Below the pieces are notes generated by a model, which was given only the letters and a program-made list of their open reading frames with translations, ran no database searches and was not told the DNA's origin. The position numbers and the translations under genes were made by a program. From NCBI GenBank assembly GCA_033439255.1, contig CM065886.1, positions 62,001 to 126,000 on the forward strand: a stretch of 64,000 nucleotides of DNA, given 5' to 3'. This document shows, piece after piece, positions 1-8,580 of this stretch. Source of the stretch: Hericium rajendrae. Taxonomy: Eukaryota > Basidiomycota > Agaricomycetes > Russulales > Hericiaceae. The first letter of the stretch is position 1. Each line of letters starts with the position of its first letter.

Positions 1-835
1 AAAGGCAAACAATGTGAGATTACATCATATACTCTCAAAACTCTGTGAGGATGTATATTGAATGTAGATAAACACTATGCATTGACAAGTTATACAGGAA
101 AAGTAATATCTGAATTATTTGAAGCTAATCGAAGTATGTATCCTCTAAAACAAGATGCAGCTCAAATAATTTGAATATTGTGGCTATGACTTTGAAACTT
201 TTCATGCCTCATCTATCATATGAAAAACACATACCAAATAAGTTTGAGGATGATCGGACCACACACAAATACGTAGCAAAAGTCAGTCATGTTCTTGAGA
301 AGGTGATAGAGGGTAGACAATTTGGAAATGTATGGTATGACCACGAAGCTTTGTGAGTATGTATATTGAATGTACACAAACATGATTCATTCATCAGTTA
401 TGCAGCAGAGAGAATATCTGAATTATTTGAAGCTAATTAACATATGTATCCCCTAAAAAAAGATGTAGCTCAAATAATTTGAATATTGCAGCTATGATTC
501 TGAAACTTTTCACATCTCATCTAACAAATGCAAAGCACATATACTATAAGTTTGAGTGCGATCGAACCACACACAAATGTGCAGCAAAAGTTGCCTCCTC
601 GAAGAGATGGTAAAGGGCAAACAATTTGAAAACATGTTGTATGATCATGAAACTTTGTGAGCATGTATATTTAATGTACATGAACATGATTCATTCATCA
701 GTTATGCAGCAGAGGGAATATCTGAATTATTTGAAGCCAATCAAAGTATGTATCTCCTAAAACAAGATACAGCTCAAATAATTTGAATGTTGTAGCTATG
801 ATTCTGAAACTTTGCATGTACAGCACTGCATATAC
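1..835. repeat. AT-rich tandem repeat, unit about 305 bp
   Basis: The phrase GTGAG/GTGAGC-ATGTATAT-T-AATGTA recurs near 48, 354 and 657, giving a period of about 303-306 bp, and text between the landmarks (a GAATATCTGAATTATTTGAAG phrase, AGCTCAAATAATTTGAAT, CGATCGRACCACACACAAA) repeats in the same order. There are about two full units and one partial unit, diverged from each other. The short ORF at 171-356 lies wholly inside a unit and is not kept in the next unit, so I do not call it a gene. The repeat probably continues beyond the window. A satellite or a decayed transposon are both possible. Confidence 0.75.
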
Positions 836-1960
836 CATGCACATACCATGCATGTTTGAGCGAGATTGGACCTTAGGATAATGAGTGGTAGAGGTCTTCT
901 CCTAGAGGGGGTCAATTTTAGACAAATGTGCTCCAAACAATTCAGGCATTGCTTTTGGCAGGTCCATATTGCTGCAGCATCATAATACAGCATGTATGAA
1001 CAATATGTATGCACCCAAATGACCCCAACATTGCTGCCTGAATTGTTTGGACCATCTTCTCCTCCTCTCCCCCCCACAACAATGATTGCCTTGCCGAGAA
1101 AGAACGGGACCGCCGTTTTTGCTAAAATTTCACATACAAGGGCTTCATATATATAGCTACCCACATACAAAATTTCAGGACAAAATTCCATGACAACAGT
1201 TGTTGAGATGCAGGAATGTGGGTACCAATCTCCTTGGAGATGCTCAAGCAGCAAATGAGCTGCTCCAGGCCTTAATATCTTTACAGTGAAAGTCCTTTCA
1301 GTCCATTATAAGTTTCCCAGTCACCACTAGGGCTGGCTGTACATACTGCCTAAAAAATCACAATCTCCACATCCTAGTACCTCACAACAAGCTTCAATGC
1401 TGCATGACATGCTTATATGCATTACATCTTATGAATATCATGCATAACTATATTGTATGTTGAGCAGAAACTGTTCAACATCCTGCTCAGATGCAGTAAA
1501 GAAGGTGGCATAAGACAAGAGGCTGTGGCTACAGAATAAAGTTAAGGTTCTGTGGCTGACAACTGCATAGTTGTCACTGTGGCTGTAAATCACCAGAGAA
1601 GTACAGTCAAAGTGGGCCCATTTGATGGCAGGATTTAATCAAGCCTGCCCTAAACACCAGTGCCTATAAATACAGGGCCTGCTGCTGCCTGTCTGAACAG
1701 GATACAAGCCCTACTCACCTTGCCAGGGACTGAAGAAGCACAGCAGTGCAGAAATTCAGGACCATTCAGCCATCTGAATCTCCCTTAACTGGGTAGGTGA
1801 CTCCTTGGTTTAAAACTTGATTGCCACACTGCTTTGCTTTACCCCTACTATAACCCCTTTCATTCCCTTCCTCCTGTTCTTCTTTTCTACTCTTTGCTCC
1901 CTTGATTGAAGCTTCAGCTAGGGGTCCTCCTCTTGGGGAGGCCCCAACCAACCCACCCAG
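836..1960. other. Non-coding stretch with one perfect inverted repeat
   Basis: No gene is supported. A 16-bp perfect inverted repeat sits at 933-948 and 1035-1050 (CCAAACAATTCAGGCA and its complement) with an 86-bp spacer, which could be the ends of a very small non-autonomous element. From about 1941 the sequence becomes CCAACC-rich and leads into the first pseudo-LTR. Confidence 0.5.
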
Positions 1961-2004
1961 CCTTCGGCGACACGTGATCAAGTCTAGGCCTGGTCACATG
2001 ACAT

Positions 2005-2024
2005 GGAATGTTCTGGAATGTTCC
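2005..2024 (+). promoter_or_regulatory. Heat-shock element (four alternating pentamers)
   Basis: GGAATGTTCTGGAATGTTCC is four alternating nGAAn/nTTCn pentamers without a mismatch, the binding pattern of trimeric heat-shock factor. It is identical at 6321-6340. Copy 3 (7318-7337) keeps three units and loses the fourth. That it drives heat-induced transcription of the element is an inference. Confidence 0.65.
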
Positions 2025-2236
2025 CGTGACATGGCGTCATAATGACGTCGTGTGGGAAGGGTTTATAATCCGGAGTAAGTTTGGCCCACAGTTGAAGCGC
2101 TAATCACATGCCCCGCGTTATCAGGCCAATCGGGTCTCGATAAGTTATCGCGCGTCATCAAGTTTGACATACAAGATTACAAACGGCTCCCATGGCCCTT
2201 CGGGCCAAGGTCGCCGATGCTACCCTATCATGATTA

Positions 2237-2310
2237 CTAATGCAGGCCTGAAGAGCATATAAGCGAAACAGGTGTTGGCTGGACCCCCAGTCAACTGTCG
2301 TCTGCAGTAG
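2237..2310 (+). ncRNA. Type I hammerhead ribozyme (pseudo-LTR copy 1)
   Basis: All core parts are present in order. Stem I 3' strand is 2237-2247 (CTAATGCAGGC). CTGAAGA (2248-2254) matches CUGANGA. Stem II is GC-ATATAA-GC (2255-2264). GAAA is 2265-2268. Stem III is CAG/CTG plus an 8-bp TTGGCTGG/CCAGTCAA helix with an ACCC loop. The cleavage triplet is GTC (2297-2299), cut predicted after 2299. Stem I 5' strand is 2300-2310 (GTCTGCAGTAG), pairing 10 of 11 positions with the first strand, one of them G-U. The A15.1-U16.1 and C15.2-G16.2 pairs are satisfied. PLE hammerheads are usually type I, as here. Confidence 0.88.
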
Positions 2311-2387
2311 CTACAGTACCTACTCTTTAGATAAGGATTCGTCACACCCTTTCCAACCCAACCCATCATATCCACCTGCCCCTCACC

Positions 2388-3492
2388 ATGTCGTCCACTG
2401 CCTTCCCCTCTTCTTCCTCTCTTTCGGCGGCTGCTCTACGAGCTCTCTCTCCATCGCTCACCGGGGTTGTCAACGCCCTGACCGACCCGGCCACCTACCC
2501 TGGCGACTCGGACAAGGTTCGACATGAAGCCCGGCTCCTGACGCTCACCGGCTGTTCTTCAGTCAACGACGTCCTGGCGTTAGTCTCGGGTGACTACGTC
2601 CACGTCCTCCGCGAGCCTCTGCTCAACGTCGCCAGCTTGGCCTCCAAGCTGATGACGGCGCGGGCCACTCTCACAAAGTGGCGCGGCCATCAGGCTGCAG
2701 GGACGTTCCCACCGCACCTTCAGTCGAAGGTCCCCGAGGTCCAGCTGACCAAGGGGTATCGGGAGAGCGGGGACGGTGCGCAACGCATCGCCGCCCTCGC
2801 CTCGCTTCATAGCGTGTATCTCCGCACCGCTCTCGAGCAGTCCATCGCTGCAAAAGAGAAGGATGTGGAGTCTCTCCAGACCGCGGTCAACGGACAGACC
2901 GTCTACCTCGCCTGTCGGCCCCTTCTGGAGGCGGAAGCCACCAGGTTGACGCAGAGCCGCAAGGTTCCTGTGACTTCGACCGACGACGAGGGCAACATCA
3001 CTATCGATGAGTGGGTTGTCGACGGGTCCATCAAGAAGGCGGCAGAGCAACTTAGCTTCGACGTCCCCGCATTCGCTTTCCGCATTGTCTCCATCGTGGA
3101 GGCGATCGACTTCGCCGCCCAGAAGAAGGTGGAGAAGAAGAAGGCGCTTGCGGCATCTGCCGACGTGGAGATGGCCGACGCTACCAAGCCCGGCCCGTCG
3201 CTCCAGTCCCTGGTCGACACAGCAGTCGCGAAGGCAGTAAAGAAGTCGGCCCCGGCCGCGAAGAAGGTGAGTGTTTCGACGTTCGCCCTCAGTAACGGTT
3301 CTGATGCCCCCTTTCCAGAAGGGCGGCAAGGCGCAGAGCTCGACTTCCAAGAATTCTCGCACCCCCGCCGTCAAGAAGGACGGCAAGAAGAAGAAGCCCG
3401 CTCGCATCTCTTCAGGAGGGAAGCCGCCGCGCGATCAGCGCAAGAAGAAGGCGGCAGGCAAAGGGAAAGGGAAGGGCAAGGCCCGCGCATGA
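2388..3492 (+). CDS. PLE ORF1, two exons
   Basis: The ATG at 2388 follows the pseudo-LTR and a CCTCACC leader. Exon 1 is 2388-3266; a 52-bp intron, GTGAGT...TTTCCAG, covers 3267-3318; exon 2 is 3319-3492. The spliced product is about 350 aa. The N-terminus is Ser/Ala-rich, the middle is mixed and probably helical, and exon 2 is extremely Lys/Arg/Gly-rich (repeated KKK, GKGKGK), which suggests nucleic-acid binding. Without splicing, the first frame stays open into ORF2, so retention of the intron would give an ORF1-ORF2 fusion with a different linker. I do not recognise a named domain. The stop TGA (3490-3492) overlaps the ORF2 ATG (3489-3491). Confidence 0.7.
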
Positions 3493-5764
3493 TCGATTAC
3501 CGGTATGGCGTCCCCTCCTCACTCCCAGACTGGCTGCTAACAGTCCCTTATCCATTAGCCGTTCGTACGATAGTTTTGAATATGCCTGTAGACATTGTAT
3601 ATGCATCTCAATTCAGATCTGCCGTTCATCGTTCGCCTGGTGTGAATTTGCCTGAAGAAATTGCCATTCATCTCAGTGTTGGAATGAAACATATGTTACA
3701 CCAACCACGCCACGCTAAACTCATTAAAGAAGCGTGGATGGACTTTCAACGGTGCCTGAGATGGCGCATGAAGTTTTTGTTTGAAGGCGATGATAATAAA
3801 TTTTATGATCCAGATTATGACGTGAAGCGTAAGCCCAAGAAGGGTAAGCTTCCCATACTACCGCAATATCTTGAGTTAGGCCTCGTCGAGGGTCGGAAGT
3901 TCGTTAACTCGATCGTTTCCCATATACCCGACGAGTCGGTAGACCACCTAAAACTGCTCGGTCCAAACCTATGCCTAGTTAAGGAGTTCTTAGTTTCTAA
4001 CAAATATATCGTTACAAACACAGATAAGAACTTAGGAGTCGCGGTGTCAGAGCGATCCTGGTACATAGAAAAATGCAAGGAATTACTTGGTAATGCGGCG
4101 GCCTATAAGCCGCTGTCGTCACTTGACGCGAAAGTTATCCTTGATCGGAAACATTCAGAGATGATTATCATCTCCGAGTTAGCTGAGAACTCGATTCTCT
4201 TCGAAGGGGACGTCGCGGAGTTTTTGCGATCTAATATAACGGCTCCCGGCGAACAGCACCTGGTGCCTCAGTTTTATGGAATTCCCAAAATCCACAAAAC
4301 GCCCACTAAAATGAGGCCCATCATTCCATGTCATTCTGCCACAATGAACCCCGCCGCAAAGTTTGTTTCAAAAAACTTAAACCGCTTGTAAAAGCGGCAC
4401 CAACCGTACTTCACGGTACCAAAGACTTGGCGATAAAATTAAGTCAACTCAATTTACAGCCTGGACGACGATTCTTCATCGTCGCAGGAGACGTCGTCGC
4501 GTATTACCCCACGATTCCACTCGAGTCATGTTTAGATAAGGTTTATCAGATGTACTTGGACTACTACTGGAAGAATCCGGCCGACGATGTCTTATACCCC
4601 GAACAACAAAAGGAGGTATTTAAACGCTGTTTGTATGTCGGCAATACAGAGTTGGTTACACAATTTCTCGGAGATTATTTTCTTCAACTGCAAGGCCTAG
4701 CAATGGGCGTCGCAGACTCACCCGACCTTGCGAATCTGTACGGTTGGTTTTTGAAGACAAAATGCACGTTCTTGAGAACCCGCTCGTTCCTTTTTACGGG
4801 CGGTACATCGATGATTGTCTTGCGATAGTCTATGCGCAGAGTGAGGACGAAGCGCTCGTTATTGTAAACAATTTAATAAAATTCGATGATTGTGTTATTG
4901 AGTGGCAAGCGTCTGATCATTTTCAACCGTTCCTCGACATGTTGCTATACATTGACGGCCACAAACGTTTACAGCACATGCCGTACCGCAAAGCGCAAAG
5001 CCACCAAGAAAGAATTCCTTGGATATCACACCACCCCCTTGACGTCAAGCGGGGAACATTTATTGGTGAAATGTCCAGGCTGGCCACGTTGTGTAGTCTT
5101 CATGAACACTACATCGACGCACTACGAGCATTGGTAGCTCTGTACGTGAAACGTGGTTACCCACAAGACCTTGTATTGTCTTGGCTTAAGAACAATGTCA
5201 CAGTACGTTGGGAAAATCACCTTAAAACAGCGACCCGAGAGCCCGTAGAGGTGCTCGTGCTTAAGACTGAGTACAACACGGCATGGAATTATTTCAATGC
5301 TAAAGAACTTTCTGATACTATCTTTGGATACTGGCGCGAATGGCTCAGCCGAGCTGACCATGCCGAATTCAATCTCAAATTCCCCGCACCACCGGACACT
5401 GATCCTCATACCTTAGGGAGTACGGCGGCCACCAATTGGTGTGTCGTCCGTCATGCCCGACGGGGCCGAGGTCTATGTCCCAGACGTGCGGAAAATAGGT
5501 ATCCTTAACCGTCATTTAATTACATCACGTAAACGTACGCGTAATTTGTTTGACTTACAAAACCTTTGGAAAAAGGTAGTTTTAGAAACGCTAGACGAGC
5601 AAGTACTGGAGGTTCACGATGAGCCCCCGCAACCGGTAAATCCCCCTGTATTTGATATATTACAAGGACACGGAGTACTTAATTATCCTCTCCCCGCCGC
5701 TGTACCTTATCAGGAGCCCGACCCTATGGCCGTGGATGACTCTGACGATGAGAATATACACTGA
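3489..5764 (+). pseudogene. PLE ORF2: reverse transcriptase, frame broken
   Basis: The reading starts at ATG 3489 (ATGA overlap with ORF1). The first segment ends at TAA 4389-4391 and holds an N-terminal region, TDKNLGVAV near 4019 and YGIPKIHK...MRPIIP near 4275. The second segment (-1 frame, to about 4750) has the motif A-like GDVVAYYPTIPL and QGLAMGVADSPDLANLYG. The third (-1 again) has YIDD at about 4804 and a thumb region with WISHHPLDVKRG. The fourth (+1, from about 5440 to 5764) is a basic and then acidic tail. PKIHK...RPI and the YxDD order are typical of Penelope-like RTs. No GIY-YIG domain follows. The first break sits on a canonical slippery site (see 4370-4397); the second is at a T5 run and the third is unexplained. 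Mutation, assembly indels and programmed frameshifting are all open for the first break. Confidence 0.75.
4370..4397 (+). promoter_or_regulatory. Candidate -1 ribosomal frameshift signal
   Basis: A AAA AAC (4370-4376) lies in the exact zero-frame phase of ORF2. After a 5-nt spacer (TTAAA) comes a perfect 6-bp GC-rich stem, CCGCTT (4382-4387) and AAGCGG (4392-4397), with loop GTAA containing the zero-frame stop. A -1 slip here leads directly into the next RT segment. A one-base deletion in the A run would look the same. Confidence 0.5.
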
Positions 5765-6276
5765 CGGCGCTCGCCACCTGCCCCCGACACTTGGACATAC
5801 GGCCGTTGAGGGTCGCCAGTGCGTGGTGACACTGTACCCTTTAGGTGCTTCGTGGACTTTACTAGCTGCATTGGAAGCGATGCAGTTCCGATCTTCAGGC
5901 TTCGGCTTGGTTCGGAGGGACCTTGGTCACGACCTGGTTATGTCCGCCTCGCATCTGCTGTGGTCTTGTTGCCCGCCCGTGCGGCCCGTTGCCGTCCCTG
6001 TCTGAGAAGTCCGGGGTGAAAATTAGCTGTCTTTAGCAAGCATATAATCTTGTAGGTACCTCGTTGCTGTTTGTTGCGAACAGTCGGTATTAATCGAGGC
6101 CGTTGAGAAACACATCCCAACTCAACCAACCCAACCCAACCCAACGTGAGTACTTGCCTTAATCGGCGCATAAAATCAAACGGTTAAATGGTGATTTATA
6201 GCCAACTCAACCCAACCAACCGAAACCAAACCCCAACTCCAACCCCAACCAGAACCCCAACCCAACCTGGGAGTCG
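5765..6276 (+). other. PLE 3' region with CCAACC tracts
   Basis: No convincing gene. Two CCAACC/CAACCC-rich tracts are at about 6117-6145 and 6203-6269, the second running straight into pseudo-LTR copy 2. The G-rich complement reads (GGGTT)n with interruptions. Confidence 0.6.
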
Positions 6277-6678
6277 CCTTCGGCGACACGTGATCAAGTC
6301 TAGGCCTGGTCACATGACATGGAATGTTCTGGAATGTTCCCGTGACATGGCGTCATAATGACGTCGTGTGGGAAGGGTTTATAATCCGGAGTAAGTTTGG
6401 CCCACAGTTGAAGCGCTAATCACATGCCCCGCGTTATCAGGCCAATCGGGTCTCGATAAGTTATCGCGCGTCATCAAGTTTGACATACAAGATTACAAAC
6501 GGCTCCCATGGCCCTTCGGGCCAAGGTCGTCGATGCTACCCTATCATGATTACTAATGCAGGCCTGAAGAGCATATAAGCGAAACAGGTGTTGGCTGGAC
6601 CCCCAGTCAACTGTCGTCTGCAGTAGCTACAGTACCTACTCTTTAGATAAGGATTCGTCACACCCTTTCCAACCCAAC
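6277..6678 (+). repeat. PLE pseudo-LTR, copy 2
   Basis: It is nearly identical to 1961-2362. It includes the heat-shock element at 6321-6340 and a hammerhead ribozyme at 6553-6626. It ends in CCAACCCAAC and then changes abruptly to the heptamer minisatellite instead of a second ORF1. Confidence 0.8.
6553..6626 (+). ncRNA. Type I hammerhead ribozyme (copy 2)
   Basis: It is base-for-base the same as the ribozyme at 2237-2310; the predicted cut is after 6615. The two cut sites are 4316 bases apart, which would be the length of the released element unit. Confidence 0.88.
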
Positions 6679-7150
6679 ACGTAGCACGTTGCACGTTGCA
6701 TGTAGCATGCAGCACGCAGCACGCAGCACGCAGCACGCAGCACGCAGCATGCAGCATGCAGCACGCAGCACGCAGCACGCAGCATGCAGCACGCAGCACG
6801 CAGCACGCAGCACGCAGCATGCAGCACGTTGCACATTGCACATAGCACGCAGCACGCAACACGTAGGACGTTGCATGCAGCACGTAGCACGCAGCACGTA
6901 GGACGTTGCATGCAGCACGTAGCACACAGCACGTTGCACGTTGCACGCAGCACAGCATAGACGTGTTCAGCACGCAGCATGCAGTACGCAGCACGTAGCA
7001 CGTTGCACGTTGCACGTAGCACGCAGCACGCAGCACGTAGGACGTTGCATGCAGCACGTAGCACGCAGCACGTAGCACGTTGCATGCAGCACGTTGCACG
7101 TTGCACGCAGCACAGCATAGACGTGTTCAGCACGCAGCACGTAGCACAGC
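6679..7150. repeat. 7-bp minisatellite (GCACGYW) with 160-bp higher-order repeat
   Basis: The stretch is built of heptamers of the form GCACGCA, GCACGTA, GCACGTT, GCATGCA and close variants. A non-heptamer marker, CACAGCATAGACGTGTTCAG, occurs at 6951 and again at 7111, exactly 160 bp apart, showing amplification of a larger block. A few heptamers recur at 7245-7270. Long Cys/Ala/Arg-rich open frames across this region are products of the repeat (7 is not a multiple of 3) and are not genes. Confidence 0.9.
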
Positions 7151-7302
7151 CACGTCACATGTCAGATGAACGACTTTCGACCTTCTTATCTCTCACGCCA
7201 TGTCCAGAAATCCACCTTTGCCCTTTTGAGATTTTTTTCCCACACACGCAGCACGCAGCACGCAGCATGTCAGTACACTGTGTGCTGCCAGATTTATATT
7301 AT

Positions 7303-7682
7303 TAGGTCACATGGCATGGAAGGTTCTGGAATAATCACGCGATCTGGCGTCATAATGACGTCGCGTGTGAACGGTTTATAAGCCGGAGTAAGTTTGGCCC
7401 ACAGTTGAAGCGCTAATCACATGCCCCGCGTTATCAGGCCAATCGGGTCTCGATATGTTATCGCGCGTCATCAAGTTTGACATACAAGATTACAAACGGC
7501 TCCCATGGCCCTCCGGGCCAAGGTCGCCGATGCTACCCTATCATGATTACTAAAGCAGGCCTGAAGAGCATATAAGCGAAACAGGTGTTGGCTGGACCCC
7601 CAGTCAACTGTCGTCTGCAGTAGCTACATACCTTACTCTTTAGTTAGGATTCGTCACACCCTTTCCAACCCAACCCAACCCA
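7303..7682 (+). repeat. PLE pseudo-LTR, copy 3, 5'-truncated
   Basis: This copy starts inside the repeat (AGGTCACATGGCATGG) and is more diverged than copies 1 and 2. It keeps the hairpin, the hammerhead and the CCAACCCAACCC end. At 7682 it joins the interior of a LINE ORF2 on the opposite strand. Confidence 0.8.
7550..7623 (+). ncRNA. Type I hammerhead ribozyme (copy 3)
   Basis: The core is unchanged: CTGAAGA at 7561-7567, GAAA and the GTC cleavage triplet, cut predicted after 7612. One stem I base differs (CTAAAGCAGGC) and breaks one A-U pair. Conservation of the core in a diverged copy supports function. Confidence 0.85.
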
Positions 7683-7683
7683 T

Positions 7684-8580
7684 CTCTTGGAATGCCTTGT
7701 TACAGGCTGCTTGAATGTTATCGCCTGTGTCTAAAGATTCGTTCTGGATGTCGATCCACACGCGGATGATATTGTCAATGTGTTCGATCTCTGCGTCTGA
7801 TTTGGGAGGGATGGACGGCTGAGGAAAGAATATGGGCTGGGCTGGGAGAGCGAACCGTATTGGAGCATGGTCCGAGCCCAGACATGAATCCGGGTCGACA
7901 GACATTGAGAAAATGGGGTCTTCGAGGGCGATAGGCCACACCCAGGCCAAGTCAATTGTGGTAGGAAGGAGAGCGGGGTCGTGTGGGATGTGAGTGGGGA
8001 TGCCTGGCGGAGAAGCAAGGGTGAGGCCGGCATTGGGACCCCAGTTTATGAGGTCTGCTGCAAGTGGGTCATCGCCAAGGGGGGCGGCTGGAGGTTCTCG
8101 ATGGGGGTTCCAGCTGGAGTGATGCAGATTGAAATCACCACACATGCAGTCGAGTGCAGGTGGCTGGTCTAGATTGAAGAGGTAATGCAGGGCGGCATGA
8201 TTAGTCGGGTCAGCATACACATTAAGGAGACGTAGCGTCGAGAAGGGGAACGTCATATTAATGAGAAGAAGGTCGGGATGGGACAGACCAGAGTCGACTT
8301 GCGGGGACGCCGTTGTCCACCGTTTATGAACATATATGGCCACCCGCGCGTGTGGGAGGTCACGGGGAAAAAGGCCGATCCAGTCGGGGTGAATTTGCGA
8401 CCCGATGAGTTCATCGCCCATTGGGTCTGTAGAGGATGGTATGTGGCGTACGACGCCCACGCGAGGCTCTTGAATAAAGATAATGTCTGAATCTGTGTTA
8501 GTTTCGAGAAAGGCGACCGTATTCCGCGCGGTGCAGTTACAGTTGTAGGAGATGCATTTGAGCGAGAGAGGATTATTCAT
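7684..8580 (-). pseudogene. LINE ORF2, endonuclease part, truncated
   Basis: The protein starts at ATG 8580, overlapping the ORF1 stop by 8 bases (ATGAATAA), and runs about 300 aa as an apurinic-like endonuclease: SYNCN at the start, the IQEPR metal-binding motif, GDFNLHH and a late SDHAPI. These are the conserved blocks of the exonuclease/endonuclease/phosphatase family in non-LTR retrotransposons. The reading frame then enters the GGGTT repeats of the PLE and stops; the reverse transcriptase is absent. Loss of the 3' part is unusual, because LINE copies are normally cut at the 5' end, so the loss is best explained by a break capped by the PLE. Confidence 0.85.

Larger units (their letters stand above)
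1961..2362 (+). repeat. PLE pseudo-LTR, copy 1 (promoter and ribozyme)
   Basis: The repeat contains, in order, a four-unit heat-shock element (2005-2024), an inverted CGTCAT/ATGACG motif near 2033-2046, a GGCCC-TTC-GGGCC hairpin near 2194-2207, a hammerhead ribozyme (2237-2310) and a CCAACCCAACCC end. A TATAA string (2258-2262) lies inside the ribozyme, 126 bp before the ORF1 ATG; it may or may not work as a TATA box. The hairpin loop differs in copy 3 (TCC for TTC) while the stem is kept. Confidence 0.8.
1961..6678 (+). mobile_element. Penelope-like retroelement flanked by pseudo-LTRs
   Basis: A 402-bp sequence at 1961-2362 is repeated almost without change at 6277-6678 (offset 4316; I saw one difference, CGCCGATG against CGTCGATG). 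Between the copies lie two ORFs, the second with the reverse transcriptase order of Penelope-like elements. PLEs commonly have such tandem pseudo-LTRs, and hammerhead ribozymes inside them are known for the group; both are present. No GIY-YIG nuclease motif is visible after the RT, which fits the endonuclease-deficient, telomere-associated branch (Athena/Coprina type). CCAACC-rich tracts precede and follow each pseudo-LTR. Near identity of the two repeats suggests a young insertion, but the RT frame is interrupted three times, so this copy may not be functional. Confidence 0.8.

Noticed and set aside
4744-4757. Second programmed frameshift site in the PLE RT
   Set aside because: G TTT TTG is not a canonical slippery heptamer; a one-base deletion in the T run is simpler.
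5441-5764. GIY-YIG endonuclease at the end of the PLE RT
   Set aside because: No GIY or YIG motif or following conserved Arg/Glu is visible; the tail is basic and then acidic.
6536-7305. Long Cys/Ala/Arg-rich open frames on both strands
   Set aside because: They follow the 7-bp minisatellite, which reads open in all frames with the same repeated peptide; not genes.
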